Shown: positions 9,416-19,373, counted from the stretch's first letter. The stretch is DNA of 64,000 nucleotides from DMER64 sp964554535 (GCA_964554535.1 CAZKPB010000005.1:1-64000); one strand, 5' to 3'. Notes: generated from the letters alone by a model not told the origin. A program made the numbers and translations.

Positions 9416-10317
9416 TTTTTTAAATATTGTTCGTTTTTAAATATTACTGACCAGCCAGGATACTGACAAATACATTCTTCGCCATTGAAAATGGAACCCA
9501 TCCAAGGTTTGTTCTTTAAATGCCATTCTAACCACTGGAGGGTTATAGATGCAAATGAACCTCCGTATCTTTCCGAGTAAGTACCTCCATGGCCGACATC
9601 AAAACTAGCCATAGATACAAAGACATTATTTAATCTACTATAATCATCCATTGCATTTGGGTATGCTATATCACTCTCACCACCTATTACATATAAAATA
9701 GGCGAATGAATTTTACGTAAATCATCTTTTGTTGCCAATAGAGAAGAAGCGAATTTACTATCCGTTCCTTCTCTATTATTGATGACTCCGCTATTTAAAC
9801 ATATGGTAGTAGTGATTCTGGGATCACTGGAAACAGCTATGGCTTGAACGCCTCCACAGGATTGTCCCATAACGGCTATAGAGGACATATCCATTTTATG
9901 ATAAAATTCACTCGAGGGGTCCTCATTGCACTTCTCCATAATGTTTATTGCCTCAATAAGCATTGCGGGCGGCATCTGAGTTCTTGAGTCGGTGTCATTC
10001 ATCATTTCATCAACACTTAAATGGAGAGGGCCGACTGCCACAATAACATAGCCAAAAGAAGCTATCTCATTCAGATAGTTTTCAAATGGCAAGTTTGAGT
10101 TTGTGCAACCACCGTTTGCAAAAACGATTAATGGCAAGTTGGTTTCACTTACTACGCTTTGCAAATTTTGAGGTCTGTAAATTGTATATCCGGGAAATGA
10201 TGCGTCTGTAATGGCTATAGCTTTATATGAGCCAGCTCCCCCACCCTCAATAATTTTGGACTGGGAGAAAGCGAGTGTGCTGACAAATAGCATAGCCACA
10301 ATTAGAATCCCTTTCAT
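9412..10317 (-). CDS. Secreted alpha/beta hydrolase, paralogue of the C-terminal half of the neighbouring fusion
   Basis: This 301-residue protein has a signal peptide (about 1-19) and an alpha/beta-hydrolase fold with the nucleophile elbow MGQSCGG, Ser153. A late histidine is in VGHGGT. Its sequence matches the C-terminal half of the product of 10326-12707 along its length, for example FPGYTIYRP here against FPEHTIYRP there, IASFGYVIVA against LASYGYIVMA, and identical MGQSCGG. It is therefore a stand-alone copy of that domain. The family resembles dienelactone-hydrolase or PET-hydrolase-like esterases; the exact substrate is unknown. It starts eight bases after the fusion gene and overlaps the next esterase by four bases. 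Confidence 0.85.
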   Translation of the reverse strand: MKGILIVAMLFVSTLAFSQSKIIEGGGAGSYKAIAITDASFPGYTIYRPQNLQSVVSETNLPLIVFANGGCTNSNLPFENYLNEIASFGYVIVAVGPLHLSVDEMMNDTDSRTQMPPAMLIEAINIMEKCNEDPSSEFYHKMDMSSIAVMGQSCGGVQAIAVSSDPRITTTICLNSGVINNREGTDSKFASSLLATKDDLRKIHSPILYVIGGESDIAYPNAMDDYSRLNNVFVSMASFDVGHGGTYSERYGGSFASITLQWLEWHLKNKPWMGSIFNGEECICQYPGWSVIFKNEQYLKK

Positions 10318-10325
10318 TCGAAAAC

Positions 10326-12707
10326 CTATTTAAGATTTTTATACTTAACCTCTTTCCAATCGGGGTCTGAGAGTATAGTGGCATTCTTTCCGACAAACAT
10401 CTTCTTTGCTTCCTTATTGCCTTTAAGTACATACTCCAACCATGCAACTCCAACTACACCAAACGCGCCGCCATTTTTTTCACGGAATGTTCCTCCATGA
10501 GCATCTCCGGGTATTACCCTTTGACCATAAAAAACGGGAGCTTTTGTAATGTCTTGAAAATCGCCACTGGCTGCCGGCACTTCACCGGCACCGTCACCCA
10601 CGAAATAAGCAATCGGAATCTTCAGGCTCATCACCAATTTTTTAAGATCTCTATTTCCCATCAAATCGTTCGGAGCCTCTTTCAGAATACGGTTTGTGCT
10701 TACAGCGTCAATGTTACCCATTAAGACAGAAGCACTATTCCAAAAAACTATCGTTTTAACGCATGGCATATCAGCCATTCTAAGCGCCTGAATACCTCCA
10801 CAGGATTGTCCCATAACCGCAACCTTATTGACGTCAACCCTACCAAAATACTTACTGTCAGGACGTTTAGCTTCTTTAGTAATCCATTCCAAAGCTTCAA
10901 GGTTATCATCGGTATTTGTGGTGAATGTAGCACCAAATTCACCTTCTTTCAAAGGTTCTCCGGGTGCCATCACTATGTATCCGTAGGAAGCCAACTCGGT
11001 CCAGAACGGGCGGAAAGAATCGCCATCGACATTACAGCCGGGACCTTGCATAAGGACTACAGGCAGAAGATTTTTACCGTTGAATGCGCTCATATCTGCA
11101 GGACGATAAATAGTATGCTCCGGAAATGTCGGGTCGACTTCCATCACCACTGCATATTGTCCGGTAGGATTTGACCACTTATCCTCGGTAGGTCTTAACC
11201 TCTTCCAGGCAGCCAAACGATCCGCCTGCCTCTTGGCTTCTTTTTCTTCCATGGAGACATAGGGCCAATTGTCTGTTCTAAAAGGATACGCAGCAAAGCC
11301 TTCCACATTTTTCAGGTTACCGACAAGGAAATCTTGAAAACAATAGCGAACGGCAACCGGGTTGGATACTTTGTCGGATACGACTTTCATCTCCGGACCT
11401 CTGGAGGCCCCGTTACGTGGGCCAAAGCCAAATGAATAGGTTGCGGTGGCAGGGTAAAACACTCTATCCTCACCTGCAATCTCAAACCCAATGATCTCTC
11501 CGGCATTCATAATACCATTTGCCATATTGTCAAACTGTACGAAACCGGCTCCTTCATCGAATCTAACAGCTTTATACTCGGGACCTTTTGCCAATTGACC
11601 ATAACCATATGTCTGGCTCAATGCAAGCATAGCCAATCGCTCACCAACAGCTTCTTTTTGGCGTGGATGAATCTGCCTGATCTCTTCCGGATAAACCAAA
11701 TCATTGGTTGTGATTATACCTGAATTAGGTATAATCTTCGTAGATTTATATTGTTGTTCTCTCAAGAAAGGAGCATTTCCCGGGGCCAATTTGTTAATTC
11801 TTCCATTAGCGGTATAGTCATAGGGAGCTATTTCTACCATATAGAACGGGAACTCTCCACAATCAAATACTTTATTTCTCCAGAAATCAACAGCGGTAGC
11901 CAATCGATAATCATAGTCCGTATTACCGACATTTGACTCTCCTTGATACCAGATCATTCCCTTAAATGTATACTTGTTGTTCGGCTGCATCATACCATAG
12001 TAGAACTGAGTTTTCCACCTAGATCCGCTATCATCTTTAAATTGAGATATGACACTTTCCGGAATCCAGTCTTCTACCCATGATCCGCTGTATGAACAGT
12101 TAAGTATGCCAATGGGAATAGTAAGAGACTCACTCAACATACGTCCAAAATAGAATGCGGTGGCACTCATGTCAGACGCTGTGGCAGGAGTGCTTTTAAC
12201 CCATGATCCTTCAGTAAACTCTTGTTGAATTTCTGTTTTACCGGTCACTCTTGCCACTGTGATAAAACGAAGTCCTTTGTGAGATCCTGCCAGAGCAATG
12301 TCTTGAGGAGCACCTTCTACATGGCAATTATACATACCCTTCATGGGCATTTCCATGTTACTTTGCCCACTGCACAACCATACATCGCCTATCAGAACAT
12401 TAGGAAGGGTAAGAGTTTCACCTTTGCTCTTTATGGTTACCGTGTACTCGGTAAAACTTGCTTGAGGTGTTGTTACTTTTACAGCCCAATTACCCATAGC
12501 ATCTGATGTGGCCACATATTCCTTCTTATTCCATGAGGTTACAACAGTAACTTTTTGCTTAGGTTGAGCTTTGCCCCAAAGGCCTGCTTCCGCAGACTGT
12601 TGCAAGACAACGTCGCCTTGCAAAATCGGCGGAAGCTTCAGGTCCTGAGCACTTGTGAATATTGCTATTGACAAACAAATTGTCAATAAAAACAGACGTT
12701 TTATCAT
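10326..12707 (-). CDS. Two-domain esterase: SGNH sialate-O-acetylesterase-like plus alpha/beta hydrolase
   Basis: This 793-residue secreted protein joins two unrelated esterase folds. After a signal peptide (about 1-20), an N-terminal beta domain leads to an SGNH hydrolase of the sialate 9-O-acetylesterase type: CSGQSNME with Ser116, WYQGESN at 253-259 and IHPRQ with His347. From about 515 a second catalytic module begins, an alpha/beta hydrolase with MGQSCGG and Ser635, followed by a late HGGT histidine. Both active sites look intact. The second module is homologous to the stand-alone gene immediately downstream. The start codon overlaps the carboxylesterase stop by four bases. Two esterases in one chain suggest attack on a substrate carrying more than one kind or position of acyl group; this is inference. 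Confidence 0.88.
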   Translation of the reverse strand: MIKRLFLLTICLSIAIFTSAQDLKLPPILQGDVVLQQSAEAGLWGKAQPKQKVTVVTSWNKKEYVATSDAMGNWAVKVTTPQASFTEYTVTIKSKGETLTLPNVLIGDVWLCSGQSNMEMPMKGMYNCHVEGAPQDIALAGSHKGLRFITVARVTGKTEIQQEFTEGSWVKSTPATASDMSATAFYFGRMLSESLTIPIGILNCSYSGSWVEDWIPESVISQFKDDSGSRWKTQFYYGMMQPNNKYTFKGMIWYQGESNVGNTDYDYRLATAVDFWRNKVFDCGEFPFYMVEIAPYDYTANGRINKLAPGNAPFLREQQYKSTKIIPNSGIITTNDLVYPEEIRQIHPRQKEAVGERLAMLALSQTYGYGQLAKGPEYKAVRFDEGAGFVQFDNMANGIMNAGEIIGFEIAGEDRVFYPATATYSFGFGPRNGASRGPEMKVVSDKVSNPVAVRYCFQDFLVGNLKNVEGFAAYPFRTDNWPYVSMEEKEAKRQADRLAAWKRLRPTEDKWSNPTGQYAVVMEVDPTFPEHTIYRPADMSAFNGKNLLPVVLMQGPGCNVDGDSFRPFWTELASYGYIVMAPGEPLKEGEFGATFTTNTDDNLEALEWITKEAKRPDSKYFGRVDVNKVAVMGQSCGGIQALRMADMPCVKTIVFWNSASVLMGNIDAVSTNRILKEAPNDLMGNRDLKKLVMSLKIPIAYFVGDGAGEVPAASGDFQDITKAPVFYGQRVIPGDAHGGTFREKNGGAFGVVGVAWLEYVLKGNKEAKKMFVGKNATILSDPDWKEVKYKNLK

Positions 12708-14323
12708 TGTTGAATCAAAGATAAAGCTTTCTTGTCCGGATTGTTGAGAACATATGACTTGTCAGCAAGAACCATGGTTTCACCATTTTCGGCAGTAAAT
12801 TCAGGCCAATTGGGTAGTCCGGTTTTTCCGTTGGGATTTCCGGTACGCATAAAGTTGTTGAGAGCCTTAGCCATTTTCTTTGAAAGGTTACGAGGATATT
12901 GTCCACCTCCCGTATGAGATACCTGCAAGTCTGTATTCATAAACCAGAATGCAATGTCCATAGTATGGAAAGCATGCAGACGTCCGTCGAGGATACGAGG
13001 TTGCCAATCGAACCAGGCAACATATACCGGTGCGTCCTGTTGTATTTTCAAGCCGGCTGTTGTTAAAACGCCATTACGTGAACTCGTGTATACATCATAG
13101 ATCTCAATGGGGAGTTTCTCAGGGAAGATCTCTGCATAAGCCTCATATACAGAAGCGGCTTTTTCTTCTCCAACTCTCTTGGCAAACATCTTGATGACGT
13201 CTTCTTTGGATGATGCATGTAATTCGGCATTATCACGAGCTGAGGGAAATTCTGCGGTAGTCGAGCAAATCATCATGGGAACATTATTTGTATGGCTGCT
13301 TTGGAAGAATTTTCCTTCAGGAATGTGATCTCCATCTGCTACCGGAGCAAAGCCGGCCCTACCAATATTAGGATGAGTTTGAGCAAATGATCTTGATACT
13401 TTATTGGCTAAAGCCATATATTCCTCATAAGGCATTTCTTGAAGCTTGTAAATTTCTTCGGGTTTAAGGCCTGCTTCTTCCAAGATGGCTTTTCCCAACT
13501 CTTGAGCAGTCTCTTTGTTCATAGAGGATGTTGCATTACCACTCAATGCAACTGCTTTATGAACCAATCCTTTTGTTTCTTCCATAGCAAGGATATTGCA
13601 TACCTTTGCACCACCACCACTCTGGCCTATGATAGTCACATTGTTAGGGTCTCCACCGAAGTTGGCGATATTATTATGTACCCACTTTAGTGCTTCAACC
13701 AAGTCAAGTATACCTACGTTCCCTGAATCCTTAAATTTAGGATCAATTGCCGAAAAATCGCTAAAGCCAATGGAGTTCAACCTATGATTTGGTGATACAA
13801 ACACAGCGTCACAATAGTGGCTAAAGTTCTCACCATGATACTCGTGATGTTCAATGCTATTACCACTGGCAAAGCCACCACCATGGAACCAAACAATCAC
13901 CGGTCTATTTTTGCCATCCAGACCCGGAGTCCAAACATTTAGATTCAAGCAGTCTTCACCCATATCAAAATAATTCCAGCAATCCAGGAAAGTCGCTACA
14001 TTATTAGGATATTTCATCACTGACTGGGGTGCGCATGCACCATAGAAAAGTGCCGGCTTAATGCCATCCCATGGCTGAGGCGGTTGCGCCGGCATAAATC
14101 TATTTTCGCCGGCCGTGTTTGCGCCATAAGGAATTCCCAAGAATGTATAGGTATCTTTCATTATATACCCTCTCACCTTTCCATATTGGGTTTGGGCAAC
14201 TGCAATATCATCACCGATAAACAGTTGTTGGTCAGTTCTACTGAAAAAGTTTTCATCATTTTGACATGATGAAGCGCATAATACTGCAACAATTGCTAGT
14301 GCAGCAAAAATCATTTTTTTCAT
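12704..14323 (-). CDS. Type B carboxylesterase, probably surface lipoprotein
   Basis: This 539-residue alpha/beta hydrolase belongs to the same family as 663-2234 but is clearly divergent. The lipobox ends at Cys20, followed by QNDEN; acidic residues directly after the lipid cysteine fit the Bacteroidetes lipoprotein export signal, so surface exposure is likely. HGGG is at 147-150. The nucleophile elbow reads GQSGGG with Ser235, where most family members have GESAGG. It is the first esterase after susD, separated from it by 73 bases that hold a hairpin. The four-base overlap with the next gene suggests coupled translation. It could remove acyl groups at the cell surface before import. Confidence 0.87.
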   Translation of the reverse strand: MKKMIFAALAIVAVLCASSCQNDENFFSRTDQQLFIGDDIAVAQTQYGKVRGYIMKDTYTFLGIPYGANTAGENRFMPAQPPQPWDGIKPALFYGACAPQSVMKYPNNVATFLDCWNYFDMGEDCLNLNVWTPGLDGKNRPVIVWFHGGGFASGNSIEHHEYHGENFSHYCDAVFVSPNHRLNSIGFSDFSAIDPKFKDSGNVGILDLVEALKWVHNNIANFGGDPNNVTIIGQSGGGAKVCNILAMEETKGLVHKAVALSGNATSSMNKETAQELGKAILEEAGLKPEEIYKLQEMPYEEYMALANKVSRSFAQTHPNIGRAGFAPVADGDHIPEGKFFQSSHTNNVPMMICSTTAEFPSARDNAELHASSKEDVIKMFAKRVGEEKAASVYEAYAEIFPEKLPIEIYDVYTSSRNGVLTTAGLKIQQDAPVYVAWFDWQPRILDGRLHAFHTMDIAFWFMNTDLQVSHTGGGQYPRNLSKKMAKALNNFMRTGNPNGKTGLPNWPEFTAENGETMVLADKSYVLNNPDKKALSLIQQ

Positions 14324-14342
14324 ATTTGTTAAGTATACAAAT

Positions 14343-14378
14343 AGATTGAGGATGACGGGTTATTGTCACCCTCAATCT
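14343..14378 (-). other. Intercistronic hairpin between susD and the esterase genes
   Basis: AGATTGAGG (14343-14351) pairs with CCTCAATCT (14370-14378); inside, TGAC pairs with GTCA after one A-C mismatch, leaving an eight-base loop. There is no long T run on the minus strand, so this looks like an mRNA-stabilising or partial-termination hairpin that would keep SusC/D above the downstream esterases. Confidence 0.6.
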
Positions 14379-14396
14379 AAATTATTTTATTATAAT

Positions 14397-16244
14397 TTAC
14401 TTCCAAGGATTCTGTGAAAGGTTCTTGTTAAGCTGAAGGACACTGATAGGAATAGGATAAACAGTAGTTACACCCGTAAGGTCTTCTTTATACTTACCTC
14501 CCAACATATGTGCCGGAACGCCGACAAACTTATCATCGGTCGGCAATGTAAACATGCCAAAACGAACTAGATCGGAGCGACGGCCAGGTTCCCAGGCAAA
14601 TTCGCGGGCTCTCTCATCAATAAGGTCTTGAGCGGAAATCGTTGTGTAGGGTTCAACATGAGCACGGTTACGGATCTGATTGAATTGACCCAATGCCAGT
14701 CCTTCATTGCCAAGGCGTTTGTTGGCTTCTGCAGCATTCAGGACGGCGTCGGCATAACGATAAACCACTCTGTCGGTATTGTTTACACTAAAGGGATTTG
14801 ACGCATTGAAGTCCCAACCTACCTTGTTTGCTCTGGGTCCACCATAATCACTAAAGTAGGTCCAGTATGATCCATCATATGTAGTTGGGTAATCCAACCT
14901 GGACATTTCCGGATAATAACAAAGATACTGGTTAGGATTAGTGCCTTTTGTTGAAGGAATAGGTGTCACACCATCTCTCTTGTATTGTACACCATAGCTG
15001 ACCGTATAACCCATACGAGGATCGGCACAAGTCATGGTTTCAGGATCATAGCCCCACAATCTTGAGGATTGGATGGTGGCAACCGGTCCGTTACAAGCGA
15101 TAGCGATTCCCAATGCTTTTGCATGGTCAAAGTTCTGGCTAAAGAAGATAGAAGTGGAACCTCTACGAATAGTCTCATCACTGGGCATGGTGAATACGTT
15201 CTCAACCGAATTTTCATTGTTAACTACAAAGTTGTCTTTGAAAATTGGTTGAAGAGAATACCCTTCGGCCTTGATTTGTTGTTCGCACCATACTACGGTT
15301 TCCCAAGCATTTCTGCTCTGTCCGTCAGGACATTTAATCATATAGCTTTTGCCGGCTGCAGTAACCCTGTCAAATACACCGTCCACTTCATATACATACC
15401 TGCCTGTCTTAATCAAATCCTCAGGATATATCACAGCATCATCTTCTTTTTTGGGATTAGTGAAACCGTGAGCATTAGGATAATTATCAGTAGCAGTAGC
15501 TATATAAGGACTGTTTGCCCAATCATCCAAAGAGTATATCGGAGCATTGATAGCCAGTTCTTGGAACAACATATAACCTATGGCTTTAGTCATACGGCCA
15601 TAATAGGTACCGGTTTTTTGAGATTTAGCGCTGACCAGGTCCGGGATAATGCTTGATACTTCCTCTAACAACCACAAATAAGCCTCACTACGTTTGGATT
15701 GGGCAACATCACTAATACTCATCTTACCAGATGTCACGATAGGTATTCTACCCCAATAATCCAGTGCAATAGCATAGTAGTAAGCACGAAGCAGTTTGAT
15801 CTCACTGAGATAAGGATTGAGGACTTTGGTATCTCCACCGGCCTCAAGGGCTTCAACAACCTGGTCTAATGACCTGTTACACAACGCAATATAAGTGTAT
15901 ATGGCATTCCAAGTTCCCGCCAACTTACTGAAAGTCTGGTCAATATCATGTTGGAACATTTGTTGGTGAGGGCCACCATCAACCCATCCATTACGTCTAC
16001 CGGGGACCATAACGAGGTCGCTCGCTACGTTGTCAAAATAGTATATTAACTGGTCAAATTCTGCAACATTTGGCATCGCTCTGGGTGTGTACAGAGATGC
16101 TACAGTATTAATATACACCAATTTTGGTGTAGAGAATGCCTCAGCTCCAACAAATTGGCTTTTTGGGTTCTCATCTAGAAAGCCTTGACACCCCGAAGCT
16201 ATCATTAATGCGATTGCAACTAATGCAAAATAAATTCTTTTCAT
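14397..16244 (-). CDS. susD: SusD-like surface glycan-binding lipoprotein
   Basis: This 615-residue protein is a RagB/SusD family outer-membrane lipoprotein that caps the SusC channel and binds the incoming glycan. The lipobox is near IASGC with Cys19, followed by QGFLDENP, the usual SusD start. The TPR-rich body and the terminal LSQNPWK tail fit the family. It lies 27 bases after susC on the same strand. The locus shows no SusE/SusF-like extra binding protein. Ligand specificity cannot be read from the sequence. Confidence 0.93.
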   Translation of the reverse strand: MKRIYFALVAIALMIASGCQGFLDENPKSQFVGAEAFSTPKLVYINTVASLYTPRAMPNVAEFDQLIYYFDNVASDLVMVPGRRNGWVDGGPHQQMFQHDIDQTFSKLAGTWNAIYTYIALCNRSLDQVVEALEAGGDTKVLNPYLSEIKLLRAYYYAIALDYWGRIPIVTSGKMSISDVAQSKRSEAYLWLLEEVSSIIPDLVSAKSQKTGTYYGRMTKAIGYMLFQELAINAPIYSLDDWANSPYIATATDNYPNAHGFTNPKKEDDAVIYPEDLIKTGRYVYEVDGVFDRVTAAGKSYMIKCPDGQSRNAWETVVWCEQQIKAEGYSLQPIFKDNFVVNNENSVENVFTMPSDETIRRGSTSIFFSQNFDHAKALGIAIACNGPVATIQSSRLWGYDPETMTCADPRMGYTVSYGVQYKRDGVTPIPSTKGTNPNQYLCYYPEMSRLDYPTTYDGSYWTYFSDYGGPRANKVGWDFNASNPFSVNNTDRVVYRYADAVLNAAEANKRLGNEGLALGQFNQIRNRAHVEPYTTISAQDLIDERAREFAWEPGRRSDLVRFGMFTLPTDDKFVGVPAHMLGGKYKEDLTGVTTVYPIPISVLQLNKNLSQNPWK

Positions 16245-16271
16245 AATTATATCGATAAATTTTGGGGGTTA

Positions 16272-19226
16272 TTAAAATTTAACATTTAACTGTAATGCAT
16301 AGGTTCTCATAATAGGGAATATATTACGAGCATCCACACCACCATCAATAGATGCAGAGTTAATCATTGGAGTAAGTCCTTTATATCCGGTAATAGTTGC
16401 TACATTATTACAAGAAAGTGCCACTCTGAGTCCTTTAATTTTAGAGTTCTTGACCACTGAGTTCGGCAGATTATAGCCCAGGGTAATATATGCAATGTTC
16501 ACATAATCACCATTTTCAATATAGTAAGAAGTGTGGGACAATCCAAATATGTTTTCTGCCAAGGCGCTCTTCAGTACGTTATACATAGGGAAACCGCTCA
16601 AGTCATTAAGACACATATTAGTAAAATTGTAAATCTTATGACCGAAGGCTCCTTGGAATTGTGCTGCAAGGTCAAAACTCTTATACTTAAGATTCAAAGT
16701 CAGATTAGCTGTAACTTTGGGCATAGCTTGACCAAATTCCTCTCTATCGCCTTCATCTGAAAGGTCAATACCGTTGCCGTCAAGGTCTTTTACTTTATAT
16801 GATTTGCGGCCTAAATCATCTACATTAAATCCGTCGTGGACCGGAAGTCTGAATATTCCAAGAGGTTTGCCCTCTGTCATATAAGTAACACCAGTGTTTG
16901 AAGTCAAACCTCCTGCCGTTCCTGAAGCCAATACAATATATTTAGGAGTAGTAAGTTCCTGTCCTTGATATGTTCCGTGCAAAGAAATGAGTTTATTAAC
17001 TTGATAGGCAGCATTGGCTGACACATTTAATGTCCAATCCTTTGTTCTGATAACATCTCCTCTAAGAGCCAGTTCCAGACCGTTATTTGTCATTTCTCCC
17101 ATATTTGCAAGAAGCGTAGTATATACGAATGGAGGAACAGGCACTTGATATGTGTAAAGCATATCTTTGGTTGTTGACCTATAATAGTCTACCGTACCTG
17201 ATAGTCTTGACTTGAAGAATGCGAAATCGAGACCCACGTCAAATGTATATTTTGTTTCCCATTTCAAATCAGGGTTAGCATTTGATGAGATGCTATAGGT
17301 AACGGTCGGTATGCCTTCGTAAGTAGTGGTACCACTAGGGCTCATCACTTGCAATGAGTTATATGCACTAATGGCATCTTGGTTACCTGTTACACCATAA
17401 CCGGCACGTAGTTTCAAGCTGCTGATGTATTGTGCACCTTTCAAGAACCCCTCGTTACTGATAAGCCATGCCACAGATCCAGAAGGGAAGAAACCCCATT
17501 TGTTGTTTTTACCAAGTTTTGACGATCCGTCAGTTCTGAAGTTAGCGGTAATTACATAACGGTTATCATACATATAGTTCAGACGAGCCATATATGAAAG
17601 CAATGCATTTTCTGTTGCACTGGAAGAAATACTGCCATAGTTAACTACGGCACCTGCCTGCATGTTGTTAAAGCCGAACTTGTCAGAATCGAAGTTAGAA
17701 GCAGACATCGAACTGTTAAAGGTCTCGATTTGCTGAGCTTCTGCCAGCAACAACGCATTAATTTCGCTTTTACCGATATTCTTCACATAGGTTAACTGCA
17801 TATTACCCATCATATCTGTTCTTTCGGTATTAGATATGGTAGCCCTACCCACACTTGATGATATAGTTGTCGGAGAGTACGATTTATTTGAGTTAAGAAC
17901 TCGTCCAAAGCTACCAAATGCACTAAGTTGCAATCCTTTAAGGATATTCCAAGTTATTTTTCCTGAGGCAGTAATGTTATTACCTTTCATATATGTAGGC
18001 TGATCAAATGATTCACCGGGGTGACCGGCCATCATTGAGTTAGGGTCACGGTCCCATTTACCGGTCTCGGGGTTTCTAAAACCGGGGAATGTCGGGTTAT
18101 AAGTTAATGCACCTGACATGGGGTTGTTGATATTAACCTGATTACGCTGTGAGGCACGAAGATTAAGGTCAAACACCAAGATGCCATCCAGGGCTTTCTG
18201 ATTAGCGGCGAAAGACATATTGTAATTATCATTAGTTGTCTCTCTGATAAGGCTGTTTTGTAATTGAGCTCCGATAGACGCCCTCATTGAAAAATTATCC
18301 GTACCGTGAATAATAGCCACATTGTGGTTATTTTGAGTAGAAACATCATTTCTTACCCATTTCATCCATTCTGTATCGTAACCCATATCCAGACCTGCTC
18401 CCGGAGTGATCTGATCACGTAATTCTCTCCATTCAGTAGCATTCAAGGGTTCAATACTCTTTGCAATGGTACCCAGACCGAATTTACCGCTGTATTCCAC
18501 GCTATATTGGCCTCTTTCACCTCTTTTAGTAGTTGCTACAATAACACCAGCAGCACCACGGCTACCATACTGAGCCGTCTCAGAGGCATCTTTCAAGATT
18601 GTCAAATCTGCAAGGTCCTCTACAGCTATTGCCAGAAGTTGATTTAAATTGGCAAATACACCATCAATAATAACTAAAGGGTCATTACCACCTGATAGAG
18701 AAGTAGTACCTCTCAAACGAACCGTAGGATTCCCATTGATATTACCACCATTGTTGGTAATAAGCAGACCGGGGACATTACCTGCCAACGCTTCAATGGC
18801 ATTTGATATGTACCCTTTGTTCAGTTTTTCGGCAGTAACTTTCTCTACTGCACCTGAAACGGATCTCTTATTCCCGACAGCATAGCCGACAACAATCGCT
18901 TCATCAAGTTCAATTGATTCTTCTTCCATCACCACATTGATTACCGATTTTTTGTCTATCTGCACTACTTGAGTAGTATAGCCGATAAAAGAAAATTCAA
19001 GAGCTTGATTTGCGTCTGTCAACGTTAGAGAGTACTTTCCATCGGTATCAGTAGCAACGCCGTTGCTTGTACCTTTTTGGAGCACAGTGACACCAGGTAA
19101 CGGTAACCCGTCAGGGGCGGTAACTGTACCTGTGACTTTTGTTTGAGCGAACACCGAAATACTGCTGATTGTGGTCAAAAAAAGTGACCCAGCAACCATT
19201 AGTGCTAACTTGATTGTTTTGTTCAT
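16272..19226 (-). CDS. susC: SusC-like TonB-dependent outer-membrane transporter
   Basis: This 984-residue protein is a SusC/RagA family importer energised by TonB. A signal peptide (about 1-27) is followed by a carboxypeptidase-regulatory-like domain (about 30-110), a plug domain (about 120-235, including the PLVIIDGV segment) and a beta barrel ending in the terminal phenylalanine of LQLNVKF. It lacks the STN domain that couples some SusC proteins to anti-sigma factors. That fits control by the hybrid sensor encoded downstream. It is the first gene of its operon, with a promoter and a repeat element directly upstream. Confidence 0.95.
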   Translation of the reverse strand: MNKTIKLALMVAGSLFLTTISSISVFAQTKVTGTVTAPDGLPLPGVTVLQKGTSNGVATDTDGKYSLTLTDANQALEFSFIGYTTQVVQIDKKSVINVVMEEESIELDEAIVVGYAVGNKRSVSGAVEKVTAEKLNKGYISNAIEALAGNVPGLLITNNGGNINGNPTVRLRGTTSLSGGNDPLVIIDGVFANLNQLLAIAVEDLADLTILKDASETAQYGSRGAAGVIVATTKRGERGQYSVEYSGKFGLGTIAKSIEPLNATEWRELRDQITPGAGLDMGYDTEWMKWVRNDVSTQNNHNVAIIHGTDNFSMRASIGAQLQNSLIRETTNDNYNMSFAANQKALDGILVFDLNLRASQRNQVNINNPMSGALTYNPTFPGFRNPETGKWDRDPNSMMAGHPGESFDQPTYMKGNNITASGKITWNILKGLQLSAFGSFGRVLNSNKSYSPTTISSSVGRATISNTERTDMMGNMQLTYVKNIGKSEINALLLAEAQQIETFNSSMSASNFDSDKFGFNNMQAGAVVNYGSISSSATENALLSYMARLNYMYDNRYVITANFRTDGSSKLGKNNKWGFFPSGSVAWLISNEGFLKGAQYISSLKLRAGYGVTGNQDAISAYNSLQVMSPSGTTTYEGIPTVTYSISSNANPDLKWETKYTFDVGLDFAFFKSRLSGTVDYYRSTTKDMLYTYQVPVPPFVYTTLLANMGEMTNNGLELALRGDVIRTKDWTLNVSANAAYQVNKLISLHGTYQGQELTTPKYIVLASGTAGGLTSNTGVTYMTEGKPLGIFRLPVHDGFNVDDLGRKSYKVKDLDGNGIDLSDEGDREEFGQAMPKVTANLTLNLKYKSFDLAAQFQGAFGHKIYNFTNMCLNDLSGFPMYNVLKSALAENIFGLSHTSYYIENGDYVNIAYITLGYNLPNSVVKNSKIKGLRVALSCNNVATITGYKGLTPMINSASIDGGVDARNIFPIMRTYALQLNVKF

Positions 19227-19277
19227 TGTTAATAATAGATTTGGTTAATTTAGATGTTTTTGGGTTCATTTGTTAAT

Positions 19278-19285
19278 CAAAATTA
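19278..19285 (-). promoter_or_regulatory. -7 box of the susC operon
   Basis: The minus strand reads TAATTTTG, an exact TAnnTTTG match, 52 bases before the susC start codon. Transcription would begin near 19272. No convincing -33 TTTG is present at 19-21 bases, as expected for a promoter that depends on an activator. Confidence 0.55.
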
Positions 19286-19307
19286 GGCTATTATTTCAAA
19301 TAATATT

Positions 19308-19337
19308 TGATACAATTACTTCAATTTATGATACAAT
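19308..19337 (-). promoter_or_regulatory. 21-bp-spaced direct repeat upstream of the susC promoter, candidate activator site
   Basis: The nine-base word TGATACAAT occurs at 19308-19316 and again at 19329-19337, a centre-to-centre spacing of 21 bp, two helical turns. The copies lie about 36-44 and 57-65 bases upstream of the predicted susC transcription start. AraC-type proteins typically bind such direct repeats just upstream of the -35 region. The hybrid sensor of this locus has an AraC-type output domain, so it is the obvious candidate binder. Confidence 0.5.
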
Positions 19338-19373
19338 ATTTGAAAAATTTTTACCATAAGCCCCAAAATGCAG

